DNA from: Acidilobaceae archaeon
GTDB taxonomy: Archaea > Thermoproteota > Thermoprotei_A > Sulfolobales > Acidilobaceae
Length of the DNA stretch: 6,661 nt
Assembly (NCBI GenBank): GCA_027044005.1
Contig: JALUDK010000006.1
Coordinates: 1-6,661, forward strand
Direction: 5' to 3'
Numbering within the stretch: position 1 is the first letter of the stretch; each line of letters starts with the position of its first letter. Made by a program: the position numbers and the translations under genes. Positions 1 to 5,810 of this stretch are shown in pieces. The notes below the pieces were generated by a model. That model worked only from the letters and a program-made list of their open reading frames with translations. It was not told where the DNA came from and ran no database searches.

Positions 1-363
1 CCCGGCTACTATATCCCACCTCTTATAGCCCAGCAGCCTGTAGCCCAGCTCGGCAAAGATGCCCTGGAGCACGCCGTAGATGACGTTAGTGAATCCCCCT
101 CTTGTCGGCAGGATAGCCTCTATAACCGCACCCAGAAGCTCGCCTAGGAACGCGGCTCCGGGCTTCTTGATCAGTGTGGCAGCTATTATCGACCCCGTGA
201 ACCATAGACCCACGCTAAGCGGCCTCGCTAGTGGGCCGACGGCGGAGAAGAGGTCCCATACGTACCATGCAGCATAGAATATCACAGCAGCGACCGCGCC
301 AGAGACGCCCAGCAGGGCGAAGTCTATGACAGTCCACCTCCTAGACGCCACAGCCACCACCAT
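1..363 (-). CDS. ykoE: YkoE-type S component of a thiamine/HMP ECF transporter (C-terminus outside window)
   Basis: Membrane substrate-binding (S) subunit of an ECF importer. The 121 visible residues (TVIDFALLGV near residue 11, GLWFTGSIIA near 52, KKPGAAFLGELLGA near 66, YGVLQGIFAELGYRL near 96) match the conserved core of the YkoE family. Known members bind thiamine or its HMP precursor and work with YkoD/YkoC-type ATPase and T subunits, whose homologues lie just upstream on the same strand. At least three hydrophobic segments are visible. B. subtilis YkoE is about 200 residues, so roughly 80 are missing at the left edge. The ATG at 363 was chosen because a TATA-like box lies 28 nt upstream, which predicts an almost leaderless mRNA, and no Shine-Dalgarno is present. 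An in-frame GTG at 369 is possible but falls inside the palindrome. Family assignment is by recognition of motifs; substrate is inferred. Confidence 0.85.
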   Translation of the reverse strand, partial: MVVAVASRRWTVIDFALLGVSGAVAAVIFYAAWYVWDLFSAVGPLARPLSVGLWFTGSIIAATLIKKPGAAFLGELLGAVIEAILPTRGGFTNVIYGVLQGIFAELGYRLLGYKRWDIVAG

Positions 364-380
364 TACCACTACCAGTGGTA
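364..380 (-). promoter_or_regulatory. Palindromic operator candidate before ykoE
   Basis: On the minus strand it reads TACCACTGGTAGTGGTA, an inverted repeat with 7-bp arms around 3 bp, ending at the base before the ATG. It matches the palindrome before the ATPase gene at 15 of 17 positions, and the flanking CTA is shared as well. Relative to the TATA box at 388-394 it covers about -15 to +1, where a bound repressor would block initiation. Because the two genes form one importer, this is probably a shared vitamin-responsive operator. Identity of the regulator is inferred. Confidence 0.75.
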
Positions 381-387
381 TAGGAGG

Positions 388-394
388 CTTAAAT
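388..394 (-). promoter_or_regulatory. TATA-box candidate for ykoE
   Basis: ATTTAAG on the minus strand, in an otherwise GC-rich context, is centred 28 nt before the ATG at 363. Archaeal initiation normally occurs about 26 nt from the box centre, so the transcript would start within a few bases of the ATG. This suggests the S-component gene has its own promoter in the 49-nt gap after the T-component gene, rather than depending only on read-through. Confidence 0.5.
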
Positions 395-412
395 CGGTTA
401 CAACAAGGGAAG

Positions 413-1120
413 TCACGGCCCGGCTAGGCCAGCAACAACCAGCCCCTGCAACACCGCCAAGACCAGTAGGACAAGGTCCCCCCTCCTAAAGCGTGGCCTA
501 ACCCTTCGCCTAGGCCTAAGCGAGAACCCCCTAAGCTCCGCTGCTACACCAACCCAGATACCCCTCTCGACAGTAACACTAAGAAGGGGCATGAAGAGGG
601 ACCTATAGTCGCCAGGAGTTATGGGAACCCTCCTGTACCCCCTCATCCTCCTCACAGCCATAACCTCCTGTAGATCCCTGTATACGAGGGGTAGGAGCCG
701 GAGGGCAAAGGCAAGGGCAAAGGCGAAGCCGCGGGGCATCCCAAGCTCAACCTCCAGGCTGCGAACAGCGTCCCTCGGATTCACCGTGGAGGCGAAGAGG
801 AGACCGGCTCCGGCTAGGGATAGGATCCTAAGGTCTAGACTCACTGTGCGCCTCCAGGCCTCCTCCCTGACGACCAGGGGCCCGATACTAAACACGGGAT
901 CCCCCACATTGTATAGGAGCAGCATATTCAGGAAGGTTCCTAGGAGGGAGAGGCCAAGGAGGGGCACCAGGACACCGTACCTACGGTACCCCAACACGAG
1001 CCCGGGAAGCCCTGTGACGAGGGCTAAGAATCCAAGCTTCCAGGGATCGCTGGTGGCAACGGCCAGCACTGTAACCCACAGGGAATAGAGTAGCAGGGCC
1101 GACACGCTCACCGGGGCCAC
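413..1120 (-). CDS. ykoC: ECF transporter T component (EcfT/CbiQ/YkoC family)
   Basis: Membrane coupling subunit that transmits ATPase movement to the S component. The 235-residue protein has several hydrophobic segments (SALLLYSLWVTVLAVA near the N-terminus, LVPLLGLSLLGTFLNMLLL, and a hydrophobic C-terminal segment). It carries both Ala/Arg-Arg-Gly coupling elements typical of the family: AVRRMRGYRR near residue 155 and AAELRGFSLRPRRR near residue 192. The start is GTG 1120 because GGAGG lies 4 nt upstream (1125-1129), and because this places it one base after the TAG (1122-1124) of the ATPase gene. An ATG at 1225 or 1156 in the same frame would overlap the ATPase gene and lacks such support. 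The gene is therefore translationally close-coupled to the ATPase. Substrate follows from the adjacent YkoE-type gene. Confidence 0.88.
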   Translation of the reverse strand: MAPVSVSALLLYSLWVTVLAVATSDPWKLGFLALVTGLPGLVLGYRRYGVLVPLLGLSLLGTFLNMLLLYNVGDPVFSIGPLVVREEAWRRTVSLDLRILSLAGAGLLFASTVNPRDAVRSLEVELGMPRGFAFALAFALRLLPLVYRDLQEVMAVRRMRGYRRVPITPGDYRSLFMPLLSVTVERGIWVGVAAELRGFSLRPRRRVRPRFRRGDLVLLVLAVLQGLVVAGLAGP

Positions 1121-1121
1121 A

Positions 1122-2513
1122 CTACCTCCAAGCCTCCTCGAGTAGCCTGACAGCATACCCCTTATCCACCTCCCACACCCTACCACTAGAGACCATGTAG
1201 ACCCTGTCCACATACTCCGCAACAACCCTCACATCATGAGTAGAAACCAGCACACCAGAGCGGGATGCAAGGTCCTCCAGAAGGGAGCCGAAGGTCCTAT
1301 AGAGGCCAACATCCATGCCAGTAGTAGGCTCATCCAGGAGGTAGAGGTCGGCCCTATAAGCAATGGCAATCCCGAAGGCCAGCCACCTCCTCTGGCCATG
1401 GCTAAGCCTATAGGGGCTCCTATCCATGAGGCCCCTAACCCACCCGAAGCCGGGGAGTAACGTGAGGTCAACCCCCGTAGCGGTCTTGACCTCAGCCACC
1501 TCCCTACCTACCGTGGGGAATAGGAAAACATAGTCGGGGTGCTGCGGCATATAGAACGCACGGCCCCTCAGGCGGACCTCGCCCTCCACGGGCTTGAGCA
1601 GCCCTCCAAGAGTCTTGAGGAGGGTAGTCTTCCCGCTACCATTAGGACCTACAAGAGCAACAACCTCCCCCCTCCTAACCGTAACCTCCCCCACCTCAAC
1701 CACGACCCTACCACCATACCCAGCACCGACTCCACGAGCCTCAGCAACAACCTCCCCCACGCTAACCCTAGGCTCCCTTACTGTGTAGGAGCCAGCATCT
1801 GCCCCAGCACCCTCAAGCTCCTCCACTAAGCCAGGACTACTAGGACTCCAGGAGCCCGCGATTCTACCCTCCCTAAGCGCTACAACCCTGTCAACCATGT
1901 CTAGGAAGTACCTGGCCTTATGCTCTATGATAGCCACGCCCCTCTCACTCGAGACCCTCCTCAGGTAGGACCTTAGCTCGGCTAGGCCCCACGGGTCTAT
2001 ACTAGCAGTGGGCTCGTCGAGGAATAGTATAACCGGGTTGTGGGCCAGAGAGGCGGCCAGGGTGAGCCTCCTCTTCTGCCCACCACTCAGGTTCTCGACA
2101 GGAACCAGCTCTAACCCTTTGAGTCCCATCTCCGCCAGGACCTCGAGAGCCCTCTCCCTAGCCTCCTCCTCGCTCCACCCAAGGTTCTCCAGGGTGAACA
2201 TGACCTCGTCTAGGGGGGTGGGCATTGCAAGCTGCTTGTCAGGGTCCTGGAGGACGAATCCAGCCTTAGATGGTACCCTCCTGAACCCCTCAGGCTCCAG
2301 GGGGTTCAGCCCGGCCAGGCTGATCTTGCCCCTAGTATACCCCTCCAGCAGGTTATCCAGGACGCCAGATACAGATAGTAGCAGAGTCGTCTTCCCGGAG
2401 CCGCTGGAGCCTACTATGAGAAGCCTTTCCCCCTCAGCCAGAGACAGGTCTACCTCCCTTAGAACCTGTTTACCTCCATAGCCAGCCTCCTCTATACGGG
2501 CCTCCAGTAGCAT
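1122..2513 (-). CDS. ykoD: ECF transporter ATPase with two fused ABC domains (YkoD-like)
   Basis: Cytoplasmic energy-coupling subunit of the importer, 463 residues, two complete ABC domains in one chain. Domain 1 has Walker A GSSGSGKT (35-42), Q-loop Gln89, signature LSGGQ (142-146), Walker B FLDEP with Glu167 and switch His198. Domain 2 has Walker A GPNGSGKT (289-296), Gln324, signature LSHGQ (370-374), Walker B LLDEP with Glu395 and His426. Fused double ATPases are characteristic of YkoD and some other ECF systems. The second signature has His for the first Gly pair member, a mild deviation, while both catalytic glutamates are kept, so both sites could hydrolyse ATP. The start is certain: an in-frame TAA lies immediately before the ATG. 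The gene leads an operon with the T component and has a palindromic operator candidate one base before its ATG. Confidence 0.92.
   Translation of the reverse strand: MLLEARIEEAGYGGKQVLREVDLSLAEGERLLIVGSSGSGKTTLLLSVSGVLDNLLEGYTRGKISLAGLNPLEPEGFRRVPSKAGFVLQDPDKQLAMPTPLDEVMFTLENLGWSEEEARERALEVLAEMGLKGLELVPVENLSGGQKRRLTLAASLAHNPVILFLDEPTASIDPWGLAELRSYLRRVSSERGVAIIEHKARYFLDMVDRVVALREGRIAGSWSPSSPGLVEELEGAGADAGSYTVREPRVSVGEVVAEARGVGAGYGGRVVVEVGEVTVRRGEVVALVGPNGSGKTTLLKTLGGLLKPVEGEVRLRGRAFYMPQHPDYVFLFPTVGREVAEVKTATGVDLTLLPGFGWVRGLMDRSPYRLSHGQRRWLAFGIAIAYRADLYLLDEPTTGMDVGLYRTFGSLLEDLASRSGVLVSTHDVRVVAEYVDRVYMVSSGRVWEVDKGYAVRLLEEAWR
1125..1129 (-). promoter_or_regulatory. Shine-Dalgarno deciding the ykoC start
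   Basis: GGAGG on the minus strand lies inside the last codons of the ATPase gene, directly before its TAG stop and 4 nt before GTG 1120. It fixes the T-component start well downstream of the longest open frame and supports coupled translation of the two subunits. Confidence 0.75.
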
Positions 2514-2514
2514 T

Positions 2515-2531
2515 TACCACATCCAGTGGTA
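2515..2531 (-). promoter_or_regulatory. Palindromic operator candidate before ykoD
   Basis: On the minus strand it reads TACCACTGGATGTGGTA, an inverted repeat with 6-bp arms around 5 bp, ending one base before the in-frame TAA/ATG junction region of the ATPase gene. It differs from the ykoE site only at the two central bases TA/AT. It overlaps the start site predicted from the TATA-like box at 2549-2555, so binding would repress. It also lies in the divergent region shared with the ribonuclease Z gene. Confidence 0.75.
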
Positions 2532-2548
2532 TAGTCTGTGTGGGGCAC

Positions 2549-2555
2549 CTTATTA
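2549..2555 (-). promoter_or_regulatory. TATA-box candidate for ykoDC
   Basis: TAATAAG on the minus strand, the only AT-rich heptamer at a suitable distance, is centred 39 nt before the ATG at 2513. Initiation about 26 nt downstream would fall near 2526, inside the palindrome, leaving a leader of about 13 nt without a strong Shine-Dalgarno. The reverse complement (CTTATTAG) could serve the divergent ribonuclease Z gene. Confidence 0.45.
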
Positions 2556-2569
2556 GCCCGCCCCTATAG
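2549..2569 (+). promoter_or_regulatory. Promoter region candidate for the ribonuclease Z gene
   Basis: Two AT-rich elements precede the TTG at 2598: CTTATTAG (2549-2556), which would give a leader of about 20 nt, and CTATAG (2564-2569), which would initiate near 2593 and be almost leaderless. The sequence does not decide between them. No clear Shine-Dalgarno is seen. Confidence 0.3.
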
Positions 2570-2597
2570 CCTAGACGCGGCCCTGGGGCCCACGGGC

Positions 2598-3533
2598 TTG
2601 GGTGTCTGGGTTAAGGCTACAGTACTAGGAAGCGGGGGCTCGGTCCCGACCCGGGAGAGGAGGGCCCCAGCGATAGCGGTCGCTGACTGGACAGGTTACA
2701 GTATACTCCTGGATGCTGGTGAGGGCGTCCAAGTCTCTATGCAGAGAGCGGGGATGAGCCCCTCATCACTAGACCTCGTAGCAGTAACCCACAACCACGG
2801 AGATCACGTTAACGGGCTCCCAGGCCTACTCCAGTCAATGTACGTAAACGACAGGGAAAGGCCCCTAACCCTCATCGCGCCCCCACCGGTTATAGACTTC
2901 GTGTTCGAGGTCCTGGAGGCCACCGAGACTAGGATCGGGTTCAGGATAGACGCAGTCGAGGCCAAGGGGTGGGGGCATCACACGCTATGGAGGAGGGGAG
3001 GCGATGAGCTCAGGATCAAATGGATGCCCTCATGCCATACTAGGGAATCAGTAGCCTTCCTACTAGAATGGAAGCTAAGGCCAAGGCTAGACCTAGCCAG
3101 GCTAGAAGACCTAGGCGTGAAGCCGGGGGCCTGGCTGAGGGAGTTGATCGAGAAAGGAGAGGCGACAGTAGAGGGCACGAGGCTTCAGTTGGAGGAGGTG
3201 TCTATCAACGTGGATCCAATCAGAATCCTGTATACAGGCGATACCGGGCCATGCACCTCTATACTCCATGCAGCTGCTGGTGTAGACCTGCTGATCCACG
3301 ACTCCACATACACCTCGGCTAGGAGGAGGGAGGCGCTGGAGAGGGGTCATAGTACCTCGCTAGACGCCGCTATGATAGCCCGGAGAGCCGGGGCCAGGGT
3401 TCTGGTCCTAGCCCACATCAGCGCGAGGTATAGTGGGTGGGAGGCGCTGGAGATGCTCAGAGAAGCCAGAAGGATCCACGGGGCCACGATACTCGCATGG
3501 GACGGGGCCACCGTCGAGGTCTCTAGGCCCTAG
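2598..3533 (+). CDS. rnz: Ribonuclease Z (tRNA 3'-processing endonuclease)
   Basis: Metallo-beta-lactamase-fold nuclease that removes 3' trailers from precursor tRNAs. With a TTG start it is 311 residues, the usual length for the short form. Visible motifs: VLGSGGSVPT (about 8-17), HNHGDH (65-70), CHT with His147, GDTGPC with Asp215, HDSTY (His234), GHST (His251) and AHISARY (His273). All seven zinc ligands of the family are present at the expected spacing, close to B. subtilis numbering. The segment DLGVKPGAWLRELIEKGE between His147 and Asp215 corresponds to the tRNA-binding flexible arm. The TTG at 2598 was chosen because homologues begin a few residues before the first strand. The frame also opens at GTG 2538, which would add 20 unmatched residues and start beside the divergent operator. 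The gene overlaps the convergent metal ATPase gene by 11 bp. Confidence 0.87.
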   Translation: MGVWVKATVLGSGGSVPTRERRAPAIAVADWTGYSILLDAGEGVQVSMQRAGMSPSSLDLVAVTHNHGDHVNGLPGLLQSMYVNDRERPLTLIAPPPVIDFVFEVLEATETRIGFRIDAVEAKGWGHHTLWRRGGDELRIKWMPSCHTRESVAFLLEWKLRPRLDLARLEDLGVKPGAWLRELIEKGEATVEGTRLQLEEVSINVDPIRILYTGDTGPCTSILHAAAGVDLLIHDSTYTSARRREALERGHSTSLDAAMIARRAGARVLVLAHISARYSGWEALEMLREARRIHGATILAWDGATVEVSRP

Positions 3534-5316
3534 ACGACCATACCATGTAGACCGCTACGCCGGTACCAAGCAGGGTGGAGCCGTCATCCCCAAGCAGTGC
3601 GGCCAGCCATAGGGGAATCGCCCCCGCGACGCCGAGGGCTATAATCGCTATCTTAACCATAGTGGCGGCGGCCATACCAGCTATGAGTCCCTTCATGTAG
3701 GTCCTGGATAGGCCAAACACCCTAGGAGCCTGGGCCAGGCCCCTAAGCAGGACAGCGTCAGCCACGTTGTTCACAGCGTCAATATTGCCCACGGCCACAC
3801 CAAAGTCGGAGGCCGCCATAGCCTCGAGGTCGTTTATGCCGTCACCTATCATGGAGACGCCGCAGCCGCGGGAGCGGAGGTCCTCGACTAGCCTCCTCTT
3901 ATCCTCCGGGCTCATCTCGGCATAGTACTCGTCGACGCCCAGGAGCTTGGCAACCCTCTCCACCCTCTCCCTCCTATCGCCGCTGGCCAAGACCACCCTG
4001 TAGCCCATGCTCTTAAGCCTCCTGATAGTCTCAACAGAGTCGCTGCTAACCTCCTCTCTAAGGCAGACCACCCCTGTAACGCCATCTATGGAGAAATACG
4101 CTGTTATGTCGTCCTCCTCGCATGCAGGTTGGGGCGCGGAGCCGGTTTTCTCCATTATAAAGCTCCTAGAGCCTAGGAGGACGCGTGAGCCGTTCACCAT
4201 CGCCTCGACGCCCTTCCCAGGGTACTCCCTAGCCTCCCTAACACTGGTGCCAGCCTTCCACTGGGACGCTATGGCCCTGGAGACTGGGTGGAGGCTGGTG
4301 GATGCTACACTAGCTAGTATACTCTTAGCCTCCTCCCCCAGGCCTGGAGCAACGATCTTGTAGGGCTTGGGTATGCCTAGTGTCACGGTTCCAGTCTTGT
4401 CTATGACTATGGAGCAGCAGGAGGAAGCAGACTCTAGGGCCTTGCCGCCCCTAACTATTATACTTGACCTGGCCAACTTGCCAACGCTATACGCTGTGGA
4501 GGCGGCTGAGGTCACGATATAGGCGCTGGGGCACCCCGCTAACAGGATTGGTATAGACCTCTCGGGGCCGAGCGCAAGGTATGCTGGGAGGAAGACTAGG
4601 AGCACCCCCGCTATCATGTAGGGGGCTAGCCTGTCTATCAGCTGGCCAGTCCTACCCTTCTCCTCTAGGAGCTCTAGCGACCTCGAGACGATTAGCTGGA
4701 GCGTAGATTCCCGGGCACTCTTGACAGCCTTGACCCTAACAGGGTCCCCAAGGTTTATGTAGCCACTCTCAACTATAGAGCCTGGCTGTAGCTCCACCGG
4801 CATAGACTCCCCGGTAACCATGCTCGTGTTAAACACGCCCCGGGATAAGAGGATCCCGTTTACAGGGACAACCTCGCCCCTCCTCACGACGACGATATCT
4901 CCTGGCTTCACGGAGTCTATGTCAACCTCGACAACCCGGCCCCTCTCAACGGCCACCCTCCTCGGTATAAGCTTCTGGGCATCCTCCAGCCTCCTCAGCG
5001 CTAGCTTCGAGACCCAAGCCTCCATAACCTCCGCTATACTGTAGAGGCCATAGATGATCAAGCCCTCCAATACCACTCTATGGTAGACAAGTACAATGCC
5101 CACTACAGCCATGAGTATATCAACATTGAGCCTCCTATCCTCCATAAACTCCCTCAGCCCATGAACAACTAGGAAGAGCGTGGAGGCCAGCAGCAGGTAG
5201 AAGCCATACTCCTCTCCAACAAGAAGACTAGTCGCCAGGCCGACTAGCACTATAGCACCTAGCAGCGCGTAGTGCATCAACTCCTCGTGCTCCTCATGCT
5301 CTCCCAAACCAGGCAC
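3523..5316 (-). CDS. P1B-type heavy-metal translocating ATPase with CPS motif
   Basis: Membrane pump, normally exporting soft or transition metal ions at the cost of ATP. The 597-residue protein has TGES (168-171) in the actuator domain, CPS (262-264) in the metal-passage helix, phosphorylation site DKTGT (306-310), the P1B-specific HP pair (343-344) and hinge GDGIND (491-496). The C-terminal helices carry Lys555 and LGDDGSTLL (Asp577/578), resembling the Lys and Asp of Zn/Cd pumps (P1B-2). However, the usual CPC is CPS. There is no N-terminal HMA domain, only a short HEEHEELMH stretch. GTG 5316 is the only start between an upstream stop and the conserved region, and a TATA-like box is centred 27 nt before it, suggesting a leaderless transcript. 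An ATG 13 codons later, after GAGGAG, is an alternative. It is divergent from a NikR-like gene. Metal specificity cannot be assigned. Confidence 0.9.
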   Translation of the reverse strand: MPGLGEHEEHEELMHYALLGAIVLVGLATSLLVGEEYGFYLLLASTLFLVVHGLREFMEDRRLNVDILMAVVGIVLVYHRVVLEGLIIYGLYSIAEVMEAWVSKLALRRLEDAQKLIPRRVAVERGRVVEVDIDSVKPGDIVVVRRGEVVPVNGILLSRGVFNTSMVTGESMPVELQPGSIVESGYINLGDPVRVKAVKSARESTLQLIVSRSLELLEEKGRTGQLIDRLAPYMIAGVLLVFLPAYLALGPERSIPILLAGCPSAYIVTSAASTAYSVGKLARSSIIVRGGKALESASSCCSIVIDKTGTVTLGIPKPYKIVAPGLGEEAKSILASVASTSLHPVSRAIASQWKAGTSVREAREYPGKGVEAMVNGSRVLLGSRSFIMEKTGSAPQPACEEDDITAYFSIDGVTGVVCLREEVSSDSVETIRRLKSMGYRVVLASGDRRERVERVAKLLGVDEYYAEMSPEDKRRLVEDLRSRGCGVSMIGDGINDLEAMAASDFGVAVGNIDAVNNVADAVLLRGLAQAPRVFGLSRTYMKGLIAGMAAATMVKIAIIALGVAGAIPLWLAALLGDDGSTLLGTGVAVYMVWSSRA

Positions 5317-5326
5317 CCAGGCATGT

Positions 5327-5364
5327 GTATCGCAAGCCTATACTTAATAAGAGTATGTAGATAC
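5327..5364. repeat. Nested GTAT/ATAC inverted repeats, operator candidate
   Basis: Four half-sites alternate in orientation: GTAT 5327-5330, ATAC 5340-5343, GTAT 5353-5356 and ATAC 5361-5364. They form GTAT-N9-ATAC, ATACT-N7-AGTAT (5340-5356) and GTAT-N4-ATAC (5353-5364). Successive starts are 13, 13 and 8 bp apart. The cluster covers the ATPase TATA box in the divergent region with the NikR-like gene. E. coli NikR half-sites begin GTAT and end ATAC, but the known GTATGA-N16-TCATAC spacing is not present. The region is AT-rich, so some matches may be chance. Confidence 0.4.
5339..5347 (-). promoter_or_regulatory. TATA-box candidate for the metal ATPase
   Basis: TTAAGTATA on the minus strand is centred 27 nt before GTG 5316, so the predicted start site is at or one base before the codon. 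It lies within the nested inverted repeats at 5327-5364, so a bound regulator would occlude it. Confidence 0.5.
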
Positions 5365-5377
5365 CTACCAATAAACT

Positions 5378-5388
5378 AATAACTTATC
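5378..5388 (+). promoter_or_regulatory. TATA-like region for the NikR-like gene
   Basis: The AT-rich run AATAACTTATC lies about 35-40 nt before ATG 5421, giving a predicted start near 5407-5412 and a leader of about 10-14 nt. A GGTG at 5411-5414, 6 nt before the ATG, can pair with the 16S rRNA tail and would act as the ribosome binding site. Neighbouring sequence is equally AT-rich, so the exact box is uncertain. Confidence 0.3.
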
Positions 5389-5420
5389 AATGGCCAATTA
5401 ATAACAAGCGGGTGCTCTGA

Positions 5421-5810
5421 ATGGTCACCGTGATATCAGTCTCGATCCCGGAGGAGTATGTGAAGAGGATAGACGAGATAGTTGACCAGGAAGGATTCGC
5501 AAGCAGGTCGGAGGCAGTCAGACACGCCCTAGAACTACTCCTGGCCAGAGAAGAGCCAGAAGGCGGCCTCGGCCTCAAGCTAATTGTAGTCGTGTCAGAC
5601 CATGACGAGTCCCCCTATGTAGATAGGAACATAATAGGGATAATACACGGCTACGCGGAAGACCTCAAGGGGCTATACCACCAGATCGTCGACGGTGGCA
5701 AATGCGTAACAGTGGCAATAACTGGGGATCACGGAGAAGAGTGGAAGATGATGGCCAAGAAGCTAAGGAAGCTCAGGGGAGTAAAGGCAGTGAGGATAAT
5801 ATCACTATAG
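5421..5810 (+). CDS. NikR-like ribbon-helix-helix metal-responsive regulator, altered ligand set
   Basis: DNA-binding repressor type, 129 residues, close to NikR length. Residues 1-45 form a ribbon-helix-helix: strand VTVISVSIP, then helices EEYVKRIDEIVDQEG and SRSEAVRHALELLL. Residues 50-129 match the ACT-like sensor domain, ending KLRGVKAVRI. Against E. coli NikR, which it aligns with without gaps around the metal site, His76, His87 and Cys95 are conserved, but position 89 is Ile (LYHQI) instead of His. The square-planar nickel site is therefore incomplete, although Gln88 or His61 might contribute. An in-frame TGA directly before the ATG fixes the start. Its divergent position from a metal pump suggests it controls that pump and itself. 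It could respond to a metal other than nickel; that is inference. Its stop interlocks with that of the convergent transporter gene. Confidence 0.85.
   Translation: MVTVISVSIPEEYVKRIDEIVDQEGFASRSEAVRHALELLLAREEPEGGLGLKLIVVVSDHDESPYVDRNIIGIIHGYAEDLKGLYHQIVDGGKCVTVAITGDHGEEWKMMAKKLRKLRGVKAVRIISL

Noticed and set aside
364..412. TPP riboswitch or Rho-like/hairpin terminator before ykoE
   Set aside because: The gap is too short for a TPP aptamer, the predicted transcript is nearly leaderless, and there is no T-run after the palindrome; it fits a DNA operator better.
700..735. Short purine-rich direct repeats (AAGGCAAGGGC-like)
   Set aside because: They encode the repeated Phe-Ala-Leu pattern of a T-component membrane helix on the other strand; coding constraint explains them.
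621..1088. Plus-strand 155-codon open frame
   Set aside because: Antisense to the conserved core of the T component; Arg/Ser/Thr-rich composition typical of a shadow frame and no recognisable domain.
1121..1225. Longer T-component frame starting at ATG 1225
   Set aside because: It would overlap the ATPase gene by about 100 bp and add 35 residues with no family likeness, while GGAGG sits correctly before GTG 1120.
2538..2597. 20-residue N-terminal extension of ribonuclease Z from GTG 2538
   Set aside because: No match to the family, no Shine-Dalgarno, and the start would lie 7 bp from the importer operator. The TTG at 2598 gives the normal length.
5316..5420. Canonical NikR operator GTATGA-N16-TCATAC
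   Set aside because: No pair of half-sites with that spacing is present; only shorter spacings occur.
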